A stretch of DNA of 64,000 nucleotides, from assembly GCA_001673575.1 (NCBI GenBank), contig LZME01000128.1:1-64000 (forward strand), read 5' to 3'. This stretch comes from Mycolicibacter heraklionensis (GTDB lineage: Bacteria > Actinomycetota > Actinomycetes > Mycobacteriales > Mycobacteriaceae). Below are positions 17,804 to 25,379 of the stretch, in pieces. Both the position numbers and the translations under genes were made by a program. The notes beneath the pieces were generated by a model. That model saw nothing but the letters and a program-made list of their open reading frames with translations, was not told the origin of the DNA and made no database searches. The stretch's first letter is position 1. Every line of letters begins with the position of its first letter.

Positions 17804-18705
17804 CGCCGCGCCCTGCGTGCTGCCGGCGACGTCGCCAGGTAGGCGACGGCCTGCGCGGTGGAGCCGATCGACGCCGGGTCGAACGACGGTTTGAAATAGA
17901 CGACGGTGTATTTGAGCACCTGCCGTAGCTGGGGCAAGATGTTGCGCCGCGACCCGCGCAGGTACTGCCGCCACAACCAGAAGTAAGAATGGCTGATGGT
18001 GTCATCGGAGCGGCACATGAAGCCGATCGCCCGGTGAATCATCAACACCAGGTAGGCCAGGCCGACCACCATCGCACGGCACCGGTTCAGGTAGCCGGGG
18101 TGAAAATAGTTCGCCACATCGTGTGCCACGCAGCGATGTTCGATCTCCTCAGCACCGTGCCAGCGGCAGATGTCGGCCATCGTAGGGTCCACGTCGTAGT
18201 CGTCCCACGCGCAGTTCAGCACGAAGTCGCCCAGGATCGCGGTGTAGTGCTCGATCGCCGCGATCAGCCACAACCGTTGCACCATGTCGTTGTAGCGGGT
18301 GCGGGCGAACCGCTGGCTGCGCGGCGCCAGCAGCTTGCGGAACAAGTACTCGAACTGCCGCAGGATGGGCCCGGTGTCGACGCCACGCGCTTCCAGGAAC
18401 TCGGTGACCGCCTTGTCGTGGGACTCGGCGTGCATGGCCTCCTGGCCGATGAAGCCGCGCATGGCCCGCGCCAGATCTTCGTCTTTGACATACGGCAGCG
18501 CCTCGTTGAAAACTTCGCAGAACCACCGCTCGCCCTCGGGCAGGATCAGGTGCAGAATGCTCACCACATCTGAGGCCACCGGCTCGTCTTTGATCCAGTG
18601 CAGCGGGGTCTGCGACCAGTCGAAAGCGACGTTGCGGGCGTGGATCTCCACGCCGGCCGGTTCATGGATGTGCCCGCCCACCGCCGGCTTGGTTTGGCTC
18701 GTCAT
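17800..18705 (-). CDS. Predicted metal-dependent hydrolase (PF10118-like)
   Basis: A 301-residue, mostly helical protein rich in Glu/His motifs: LPEGERWFCEVFNEALP, FIGQEAMHAESH, AAIEHYTA and HGAEEIEHRCVAHDVA. The ExxH pairs spread over helices recall ferritin-like di-iron sites. Members are annotated as predicted metal-dependent hydrolases but their reaction is not established. The ATG at 18705 has GGAGG eight bases upstream and is favoured over a start at 18738. It begins a three-gene operon with the flavin/[2Fe-2S] reductase and selD; a di-iron oxygenase fed by that reductase is a reasonable inference. The promoter lies in the 105 bp between its start and tRNA-Sec. Confidence 0.8.
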   Translation of the reverse strand: MTSQTKPAVGGHIHEPAGVEIHARNVAFDWSQTPLHWIKDEPVASDVVSILHLILPEGERWFCEVFNEALPYVKDEDLARAMRGFIGQEAMHAESHDKAVTEFLEARGVDTGPILRQFEYLFRKLLAPRSQRFARTRYNDMVQRLWLIAAIEHYTAILGDFVLNCAWDDYDVDPTMADICRWHGAEEIEHRCVAHDVANYFHPGYLNRCRAMVVGLAYLVLMIHRAIGFMCRSDDTISHSYFWLWRQYLRGSRRNILPQLRQVLKYTVVYFKPSFDPASIGSTAQAVAYLATSPAARRARR

Positions 18706-18810
18706 GGTCACGGCCTCCTTCGGGGTCATGCTACCCACGATTTCGGAGCGTTTTTCTCCGCTGAGCGGTCATTACCGCGCCGAAATCGCCGAAGGTTTAG
18801 GTTGATCAGC

Positions 18811-18905
18811 GGAGGCGTCTGAGTCCTGGTGGGCTCCCCGGTCTTCAAAACCGGTGAGGCCGAGTAGCTCGGCCTGGCGGGTTCGATTCCCGTCCGCCTC
18901 CGCCA
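18811..18905 (+). tRNA. selC: tRNA-Sec (anticodon UCA)
   Basis: A 95-base tRNA with the hallmarks of bacterial tRNA-Sec. It has a long acceptor stem (GGAGGCG pairing with CGCCTCC; the eighth pair looks mismatched, U-C), a six-pair D stem, an anticodon stem CCGGT/ACCGG enclosing loop CTTCAAA with UCA at 18845-18847, a long variable arm (AGGCCGAG/CTCGGCCT), a T arm GCGGG-TTCGATT-CCCGT, and an encoded GCCA 3' end. The anticodon reads UGA. It lies 23 bases before selA and is probably on the same transcript. Confidence 0.97.
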
Positions 18906-18928
18906 GCCGCGTATCGCCAGGAGGAGCC

Positions 18929-20236
18929 GTGACCGACACCGATCCGCGCCGCGCCATTCCACGCACCGATGCGCTGTTGATGCTGCCTCCGGTTCGCGCG
19001 GCCCGTGCCCGGCTGGGCGAGCATGTGGTCCGCGGTTTGGTGCATGACGCCCAGGATCGAGCGCGACGCGGCGATCTGGCACCGGAACAAGTCGAAAGCG
19101 CTGTTCTAGAAAGCCTTTCCGGTCAGACGGGGACGACGTTGCGGCCGGTCCTCAACGCCACCGGAGTGGTGGTGCACACCAACCTGGGTCGAGCGCCGCT
19201 GTCAGCCACCGCGGTCGAGGCGCTGATGGCGGCCAGCGGCTACGTCGACGTCGAGCTGGACCTGGCCACCGGCGCACGCTCCAAACGTGGAGTCGCGGCC
19301 CGCGCCGCGCTGCTGGCCGCCTGCCCGGCCGCCGAGGACGCGCTGGTGGTCAACAACGGCGCCGCCGCCCTGGTGCTGGCCACCACAGCGCTGGCCGCCG
19401 GCCGAGAGGTGGTGGTCAGCCGCGGCGAACTGATCGAGATCGGGGCCGGCTTCCGTCTCCCGGACCTGATCGCCTCCACCGGGGCGAGGCTGCGGGAGGT
19501 CGGCACCACCAACCGCACCCACCTGCGCGATTACGCCGACGCCATCGGACCCCAGACCGGTTGCATCCTCAAGGTCCATCCCAGCAATTTCGCCGTCCAC
19601 GGTTTCACGGCGTCGGTGGGGCTGGCGCAATTGCGGCCACTGGCAACAGAACACGAGGTGGCCTTGGTAGCCGATCTGGGCAGCGGACTGCTGTCCCCCG
19701 ATCCACTGTTGCCCGACGAACCGGATGCGGCGACCACGCTTGCCGACGGCGCCGACGTCGTGACCGCCAGCGGCGACAAGCTGCTCGGCGGGCCGCAGGC
19801 CGGAATCGTGCTGGGCCGGGCCGCGATCATCGCCCAGCTCGCTCGACACCCGTTGGCCCGCGCGGTCCGCGCCGACAAACTCACCCTGGCCGCCCTCGAA
19901 GCCACCGTCTCCGGTGCCGCCGCACCGGTGACCCGAGCGCTGCACGCCGACCCCGACCAGTTGCATGCGCGCGCCGACCGACTGGCAGCCGCGGTCGGCG
20001 CCACCGTCGTCGTCCACGACGGCCGCGTCGGCGGCGGCGGCGCTCCGGGAGTTCCGCTGCCGGGCTGGGCGGTACGGCTGCCCGAAGCGGCGGCCGCCGC
20101 GCTGCGCACCGGCGATCCCGCGGTGCTACCGCGAGTGCACGACGGCGCCTGCCTGATCGATCTGCGCTGCGTCCCGGAGACCGACGACGGACGGCTGCTG
20201 GCCGCGGTGCGGGCTGCACTCGACCGGATCGGGTGA
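18929..20236 (+). CDS. selA: L-seryl-tRNA(Sec) selenium transferase SelA
   Basis: SelA is a PLP enzyme that converts Ser-tRNA-Sec to Sec-tRNA-Sec with selenophosphate. The 435 residues contain NATGVVVHTNLGRAPLS, VNNGAAALVLA, SRGELIEIGAGFRLPD, HPSNFAVHGF, and the PLP lysine motif SGDKLLGGPQAG (Lys284). The start is the GTG at 18929, directly after AGGAGGAG; the frame is open farther upstream but runs back into tRNA-Sec. It sits between selC and selB (12-base gap to selB). Actinobacterial codon usage and GC content match the neighbours, so any horizontal acquisition is not recent by this measure. Confidence 0.97.
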   Translation: MTDTDPRRAIPRTDALLMLPPVRAARARLGEHVVRGLVHDAQDRARRGDLAPEQVESAVLESLSGQTGTTLRPVLNATGVVVHTNLGRAPLSATAVEALMAASGYVDVELDLATGARSKRGVAARAALLAACPAAEDALVVNNGAAALVLATTALAAGREVVVSRGELIEIGAGFRLPDLIASTGARLREVGTTNRTHLRDYADAIGPQTGCILKVHPSNFAVHGFTASVGLAQLRPLATEHEVALVADLGSGLLSPDPLLPDEPDAATTLADGADVVTASGDKLLGGPQAGIVLGRAAIIAQLARHPLARAVRADKLTLAALEATVSGAAAPVTRALHADPDQLHARADRLAAAVGATVVVHDGRVGGGGAPGVPLPGWAVRLPEAAAAALRTGDPAVLPRVHDGACLIDLRCVPETDDGRLLAAVRAALDRIG

Positions 20237-20248
20237 GCGTGTTTGTCC

Positions 20249-22045
20249 ATGTTTGTCATAGCCACCGCCGGCCACGTCGACCACGGCAAATCCACCCTGG
20301 TGCGGGCGCTCACCGGGATGGAACCCGACCGTTGGGCCGAGGAGCGCCGACGCGGACTCACCATCGACCTGGGTTTCGCGTGGACCGCACTGCCATCGGG
20401 CCGGCGAGTGGCTTTCGTCGATGTCCCGGGCCACGAACGGTTTCTACCCAACACCCTGGCCGGCCTCGGACCGGCTTCGGTGGTGTGCTTCGTGGTCGCC
20501 GCCGACGAGGGCTGGCGCGCGCAGTCCGATGATCACCGCGACGCCATTGCGGCCCTGGGCATTACGCAGGGACTGGTGGTGCTGACCCGCATCGACCGGG
20601 CTGGCGATCAACGTGTCGCCGAGGTGTCCGAACAGGTCCGCACCGAACTGGCCCAGACGGGTCTGGCTGACGCCCCACTCGTCGCCGTGTCGGCGCTGAA
20701 CGGTACGGGCCTGGACGCACTGCGTGCTGCGCTCGACGACCTGCTGGCCGAGATTCCCGAGCCGTCGAGCACGGGGCGTGTTCGGTTGTGGGTGGACCGC
20801 TCGTTCACCATCACCGGGGCCGGGACAGTGGTCACCGGCACCCTGACCGCGGGCGCGTTGGCCACCGGCGATCACCTGCAGGTGCTGGACCGTGGGCATG
20901 CGCGTGCGGTGGTGATCCGCGGGCTGCAGAGCTGCGGCGAGACGCATTCGGCACTGCGCCCCATGGCGCGGGTGGCGGTCAATCTGCGCGGGGTGTCGTC
21001 TGGCGAGGTGCGCCGCGGGGACGCCCTGGTCAGCTCCGATGCGTGGCCCACCACCACCGTGGTCGACGTTCGGCACCACACCGGTTGCCCCTTGCCCCAG
21101 GCACCCGAGCGACTTGTGGTGCACCTGGGCACGGCCGCGATGCCCGCCCGGCTGCGAGTCCTGGATGCAGAGCATGCCCGACTTACCTTGGAAAGCCCGC
21201 TGCCGCTGATGTTTTCGGATCGTCTGGTACTGCGCGACTCGGGGGGCCGTCGAGTGCTGGGCGGGGTGGTGGTGCTCGACGCCGATCCGCCTGCCTTGCG
21301 GCGACGCGGTGACGCGGCCCGGCGCGCCGACGAGCTGGCCGGCACCGATCCGACCGACCAGGCCGGCCGGGTCCTGGCCGAGGTGGCCCGCCGCGGTGCG
21401 GTGGCGCCACGCCAGCTGCAGTTGCTTGGGTACGAGCTCCCCCCGGTCCCGCCGGAGGTGACGGTGATCGGCGGCTGGTGGGTGCACGCCGCGGCACATG
21501 AGGCGTGGCGGGACCGGCTGCGGAGCGCCGCGGGTGAACTGCGGGAGCGCGATCCGCTGTCCGCCGGGCTGTCCCGGGGCGCGGCGGCCGATCTGCTCGC
21601 GCTACCCGATCTCGCACTGCTTGACGAACTGGTAAATGCCGCGGGGCTGGAACAGCATGACGGATTGATTCGGTTGCCGGACGGTCATGGTGATCTCGGC
21701 CCTGTCGAGGACGCGATCGCCGAGTTGGAGTCTCGGCTGGCGGCGTCGCCGTTTCACGCTCCGGAAGCCGACGATCTGTCCGCCCTGCACCTGGGGATAC
21801 GGGAGCTGGCGGCTGCCGAACGAGTGGGGCGGCTGTTACGCCTGGCCGAGAATCTGGTGCTGCTGCCGACTGCTCCGGCGTTAGCGATGCGTGAATTGGC
21901 GGCGCTGACACAGCCTTTCACCGCCACGCAAGCCAAGCAGGCGCTGAACACCACTCGACGGGTGGCGATCCCCTTGCTGGAGTATCTTGATTCGCGCGGC
22001 TGGACCCGTCGGATCGACGCGGTCCACCGAGAAGTGGTGCGCTGA
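20249..22045 (+). CDS. selB: Selenocysteine-specific elongation factor SelB
   Basis: SelB is the EF-Tu-like GTPase that brings Sec-tRNA-Sec to UGA codons followed by a SECIS hairpin. The 598-residue protein starts MFVIATAGHVDHGKST with the P-loop at residues 8-16, a DVPGHE motif at 58-63, and TRID in place of the usual NKxD guanine-binding motif. Domains 2 and 3 follow (to about residue 340). The C-terminal 230 residues form the winged-helix repeats that bind SECIS RNA, ending LEYLDSRGWTRR. ATG 20249 is chosen over the TTG two codons earlier. It is the last gene of selC-selA-selB. Confidence 0.97.
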   Translation: MFVIATAGHVDHGKSTLVRALTGMEPDRWAEERRRGLTIDLGFAWTALPSGRRVAFVDVPGHERFLPNTLAGLGPASVVCFVVAADEGWRAQSDDHRDAIAALGITQGLVVLTRIDRAGDQRVAEVSEQVRTELAQTGLADAPLVAVSALNGTGLDALRAALDDLLAEIPEPSSTGRVRLWVDRSFTITGAGTVVTGTLTAGALATGDHLQVLDRGHARAVVIRGLQSCGETHSALRPMARVAVNLRGVSSGEVRRGDALVSSDAWPTTTVVDVRHHTGCPLPQAPERLVVHLGTAAMPARLRVLDAEHARLTLESPLPLMFSDRLVLRDSGGRRVLGGVVVLDADPPALRRRGDAARRADELAGTDPTDQAGRVLAEVARRGAVAPRQLQLLGYELPPVPPEVTVIGGWWVHAAAHEAWRDRLRSAAGELRERDPLSAGLSRGAAADLLALPDLALLDELVNAAGLEQHDGLIRLPDGHGDLGPVEDAIAELESRLAASPFHAPEADDLSALHLGIRELAAAERVGRLLRLAENLVLLPTAPALAMRELAALTQPFTATQAKQALNTTRRVAIPLLEYLDSRGWTRRIDAVHREVVR

Positions 22046-22071
22046 TCGGCGACATACGGTTTGCTATCACC

Positions 22072-23055
22072 ATGATCGGCACGTCGCGACTGCGAGCCAC
22101 CCTATGGGCGATCCTGCAGACCGCGCTCGCCGCGGGCATGGCTTGGTACTTGGCCCGCGACGTGCTCGGCCATACCGCCCCGTTCTTCGCGCCGATCGCT
22201 GCCGCGGTGTGCATGTGGGCGACCAACGTGGTCCGCGCCCAGCTCGCAGCCGAGATGGTTGTCGGGGTAGGGCTGGGAATCGGATTAGGCAGCTTGGTAA
22301 ACATGCTGCTGGGCACCGGACCGGTGGCGATGGCCGTGGTCGTCTTGGTCGCACTGTCTGCCGCGTTGCTGATCGGGCGGGGTTTCTTGCAGCACCGTCC
22401 CATGTTCGTCAACCAGACGGTCATCTCGGCCATCCTGGTGTTGGCACTACCGCACAGCGGTATCGGAACGGAAAGGCTGTTCGACGCACTGGTCGGCGGC
22501 GGGATCGCGGCGATCTTCAGCATCGTGATCTTCCCCAGAAACCCGGTAGCTGTCCTGGCCGATGCCCGAGTCGATGTCTTGGCAACCATGCACGACATCC
22601 TCACTCAGACGCATTGCCGCGCCGGCGATTCCGACTGGATGCTGTCAGTCGCGGCTGCGCTGCACGACCGTCTGGCACGCCTGACCGAAGCGCGCGGTAC
22701 CGCCGAACAGTTGGCGCGAGTATGCCCGCTTCGCTGGTCGCTGCGGACCGCGACCCACACCGCCGACCAGCAGGCCGCGCAACTGTCCCTGCTGGCCACT
22801 TCCGTCGTGCAACTGGCGCGCACCATCACCGGGACCGCCGAACCGCTCGACGAACCGGTCCAGCAAGCAGTCGGCGAGCTTGCCGCGGCGACCGCTGCCG
22901 TCACCCATGACGAGCCCGCTGCCGCAATGGCGCACGCGACAGCGGCCCGCAGTCACCTAGTGGTCGCACGGTCCGGCAATGCGGCGTTGCTGGCCACCGC
23001 CATCGACACCTGCATCGACGAACTCGACCGCGTGATCGGCCTCGCGCCGCAATGA
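22072..23055 (+). CDS. FUSC/aromatic acid exporter family membrane protein
   Basis: A 327-residue membrane protein with about six N-terminal hydrophobic segments (residues 10-165) containing APFFAPIAAAVCMWAT, RGFLQHRPMFVNQTVISAILVL and SIVIFPRNPV, typical of the FUSC/ArAE permease fold, followed by a long helical cytoplasmic domain. Family members export aromatic acids or act in cell-envelope stress; the substrate here is unknown. It begins 27 bases after selB on the same strand and may be co-transcribed, though no functional tie to selenium is evident. It converges on the VOC gene with an eight-base gap. Confidence 0.75.
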   Translation: MIGTSRLRATLWAILQTALAAGMAWYLARDVLGHTAPFFAPIAAAVCMWATNVVRAQLAAEMVVGVGLGIGLGSLVNMLLGTGPVAMAVVVLVALSAALLIGRGFLQHRPMFVNQTVISAILVLALPHSGIGTERLFDALVGGGIAAIFSIVIFPRNPVAVLADARVDVLATMHDILTQTHCRAGDSDWMLSVAAALHDRLARLTEARGTAEQLARVCPLRWSLRTATHTADQQAAQLSLLATSVVQLARTITGTAEPLDEPVQQAVGELAAATAAVTHDEPAAAMAHATAARSHLVVARSGNAALLATAIDTCIDELDRVIGLAPQ

Positions 23056-23063
23056 CGCAGTAT

Positions 23064-23639
23064 TTAGGTGCTGGCCGGAACCCGCCGGTCGGCTGCCGTC
23101 TTGGGTGTGACGTGCTCCTCGTCGCCGGTGAATTCCTTGGTCCAACAAGCGAATTCCAGCGTGATGCCGTCGGGGTCCTGGAAGTAGAAGGAACGGACAT
23201 ACACCCCCGGGTGCAACGTCGGGCTGGCCTGCCACTCGGACTCGTCGTGGTTGAGGACCGGGCCCACTCGCACGCCCTTTTCCTTCAGCCGCTGACGGTA
23301 AGCGTCGAATTTGTCCGCCGGCACATGGAAGGCCAGGTGGTTGAGCGTGCTGACGGCGCTGGTGATCTCGCCGATTCCGGGGATGGCCGCCGGCGAGGAG
23401 ATACCGGGCACCCGGTCCGGGGCGTCGCGGAACCAGAAGAAGGCGACGCAGTCGCCGTTACCGGCATCGAAGAAAAAGTGCTGGCCGATGCCCGCGGGCA
23501 GATCCAGCGACTTGATCAGCGGCATGCCCAAGGTGTTGCTGTAGAAGTCAACGGTGCGTTCCATGTCGGAGCACACCATCGCCACGTGGTTGATCCCGCT
23601 GATTTCGAATTCGGTGTTGACACCGTGCGGCTTGATCAT
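23064..23639 (-). CDS. VOC/glyoxalase-fold metalloprotein
   Basis: A 191-residue vicinal-oxygen-chelate protein made of two beta-alpha-beta-beta-beta units. It has GINHVAMVCSDMERTVDFY at residues 15-33, TLNHLAFHVPADKFD near 98-112, and DPDGITLEFACW near 155, giving the His and Glu ligands for one divalent metal. Family reactions include extradiol cleavage, epimerisation and glyoxalase chemistry; the substrate is not evident. It appears to correspond to Rv0274 of M. tuberculosis. GAGGAG precedes the ATG. It is divergent from a TetR gene, and a perfect palindrome lies in their shared 91 bp promoter region, so TetR control is likely. Confidence 0.85.
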   Translation of the reverse strand: MIKPHGVNTEFEISGINHVAMVCSDMERTVDFYSNTLGMPLIKSLDLPAGIGQHFFFDAGNGDCVAFFWFRDAPDRVPGISSPAAIPGIGEITSAVSTLNHLAFHVPADKFDAYRQRLKEKGVRVGPVLNHDESEWQASPTLHPGVYVRSFYFQDPDGITLEFACWTKEFTGDEEHVTPKTAADRRVPAST

Positions 23640-23670
23640 GTGCGGACACTCCTCTGGTCAAGATCTGAAA

Positions 23671-23692
23671 CTGAATCTAACATCAGATTCAG
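23671..23692. promoter_or_regulatory. Candidate TetR operator between VOC and tetR genes
   Basis: CTGAATCT and its exact reverse complement AGATTCAG flank a six-base spacer, midway between the divergent starts. Weaker symmetry extends outward (ATCTGAAA to the left, ATTTGAT to the right). AT-rich sequence in this GC-rich region also fits a promoter. It probably binds the adjacent TetR protein. Confidence 0.7.
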
Positions 23693-23730
23693 ATTTGATC
23701 CAGCCCTATCAAGACAGGAAGTGCGTTCCG

Positions 23731-24372
23731 GTGTCGACCAGACCCGAGCAGCCCGGCCCCCGCGACCCGTTGCCCACCCACCGGGGTCGACGCACCCAAG
23801 CCGCGATCGACACCGCCGCACGTGCGGTGATCGCCCGCAAGGGAGTGCTGGCGGCCACCATCGCCGACATCGCGGCCGAGGCCGGCCGATCGGCAGCATC
23901 GTTCTACAACTACTACGACTCCAAAGAGGCGATGGTCGCCGAATGGGCGCTGCGCTTCCGCGACGAAGCGGGCGAACGCGCATCCAGCATGGTGCGGCAC
24001 GGGCTGACTAACCGCGAACGGATCGAGCAGGCCACGGCCGCGCATTGGTACACCTACCGCAACCGGCTGGCCGAGATGGTCGGCGTCTCCCAGCTGGCGA
24101 TGGTCAACGACGACTTCGCCCGGTATTGGGCGGAGATCTGCGCGATTCCGGTCGGCCACATCACGGAAACGGTGAAGCGTGCCCAGGGCGAGGGGTATTG
24201 CACGAATGACGACCCGGCGTTGCTCGCGGTGGCCATCGTGTCGATGCTCAACCAGTTCTGTTACGTCCAGCTCGCCACGCCGCGCGACGACGACGGTCCC
24301 GATGACGCAGCGTGTATTCGCACGCTGGCCAACGTGTTCTATCGGGCTATCTACACCGAGGAGAATTCCTGA
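23731..24372 (+). CDS. TetR family transcriptional regulator
   Basis: A 213-residue regulator. The N-terminal helix-turn-helix (residues about 20-65) reads IDTAARAVIARKGVLAATIADIAAEAGRSAASFYNYYDSK, and the C-terminal ligand-binding domain is all helical. The GTG at 23731 follows AGGAAG; the frame is open upstream into the promoter region but that stretch contains the palindrome and is not coding. It matches the position of Rv0273c in M. tuberculosis. The divergent VOC gene and the downstream hydroxyacid dehydrogenase (two-base gap) are likely targets. The ligand is unknown. Confidence 0.88.
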   Translation: MSTRPEQPGPRDPLPTHRGRRTQAAIDTAARAVIARKGVLAATIADIAAEAGRSAASFYNYYDSKEAMVAEWALRFRDEAGERASSMVRHGLTNRERIEQATAAHWYTYRNRLAEMVGVSQLAMVNDDFARYWAEICAIPVGHITETVKRAQGEGYCTNDDPALLAVAIVSMLNQFCYVQLATPRDDDGPDDAACIRTLANVFYRAIYTEENS

Positions 24373-24374
24373 GC

Positions 24375-25322
24375 ATGGCGTTGAGAGTGCTGGCGCACTT
24401 CATTCCTGGCCCGAAGGTCGAGGAATTCGTTGCACCCGAGTCTGATTGGCTGGACATCCGATGGTGCGCCGCCGACGATGACGCCACCTTCCGCCGCGAA
24501 CTGGCCGACGCTGAAGTGCTCTGGCATGTGCTGCGACCGCTCTCGGGTGACGACCTGCGGAGCGGGCCGCGGCTGCGACTGGTGCACAAATTCGGCGTCG
24601 GCATCAACACCATCGACGTCGACGTCGCAACCCAGCGCGGCATCGCGGTGGCCAATATGCCCGGTGCCAATGCCGCATCGGTCGCCGAGGGCACCGTGCT
24701 GCTGATGCTCGCCGTCCTGCGCCGGTTGCTGCCGCTGGACCGCGCGACGCGTGAGGTCCGCGGTTGGCCGACCGACCCCGACCTCGGCGAGAGCTGCCGC
24801 GACATCGGCGGATGCACCGTCGGTTTGGTCGGCTTCGGCAGCATCGCCCAGCGGGTGGCCGGGATCGTGGCCGCCATGGGCGCGCAGGTACTGCACACCA
24901 GCACCCGCGATGACGGCACGCCCGGTTGGCGGCCCCTGCCCGAACTGCTGGCCGCCTCCGACATCGTCTCGCTGCACGTTCCGCTAACCGACGCCACTGA
25001 GGGCTTGATCGATCGGGCTGCCCTGGCGCGCATGAAACCCGAGGCGGTACTGGTCAACACCGCGCGCGGACCGATCGTCGACGAAGCCGCGCTGGCCGAT
25101 GCGCTGCGCGGCGGGCGGCTGGCCGGAGCCGGGCTCGACGTGTTCGCCGTCGAGCCGGTGACCGCCGACAATCCACTCCTCGGGTTGGAGAACGTGGTGC
25201 TGACCCCGCATGTCAGCTGGTACACCGCCGACACCATGCGGCGCTACCTGGCTGCAGCCGTCGACAACTGCCGCCGGCTGCACGACGGGCAGCCATTGAC
25301 CCATGTCGTCAACCAACCGTAG
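24375..25322 (+). CDS. D-isomer 2-hydroxyacid dehydrogenase
   Basis: A 315-residue NAD(P)-dependent dehydrogenase of the D-2-hydroxyacid family. A substrate-binding N-terminal domain is followed by the Rossmann motif VGLVGFGSIAQRVA, LHVPLTDATEGLI, the catalytic Arg in NTARGPIVDEAAL, the Glu in FAVEPV and the His in TPHVSW, so the catalytic triad is complete. The ATG at 24375 is two bases after the tetR stop with GAGGAG upstream, which shows an operon. Substrates in this family range from phosphoglycerate to glyoxylate and cannot be assigned here. Confidence 0.88.
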   Translation: MALRVLAHFIPGPKVEEFVAPESDWLDIRWCAADDDATFRRELADAEVLWHVLRPLSGDDLRSGPRLRLVHKFGVGINTIDVDVATQRGIAVANMPGANAASVAEGTVLLMLAVLRRLLPLDRATREVRGWPTDPDLGESCRDIGGCTVGLVGFGSIAQRVAGIVAAMGAQVLHTSTRDDGTPGWRPLPELLAASDIVSLHVPLTDATEGLIDRAALARMKPEAVLVNTARGPIVDEAALADALRGGRLAGAGLDVFAVEPVTADNPLLGLENVVLTPHVSWYTADTMRRYLAAAVDNCRRLHDGQPLTHVVNQP

Positions 25323-25323
25323 T

Positions 25324-25341
25324 CAACCAACCGACTGGTTG
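25324..25341. promoter_or_regulatory. Palindrome in the fadE6 promoter
   Basis: CAACCA and TGGTTG flank a six-base spacer, 39 bases before the fadE6 start. A TTAGAT sequence immediately downstream could be the -10 box, so a bound repressor would block the promoter. It differs from the VOC/tetR palindrome, which implies a different regulator. Confidence 0.5.
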
Positions 25342-25379
25342 TTAGATTCACTTCACGTACACACCGAAAGGCGTCATCA

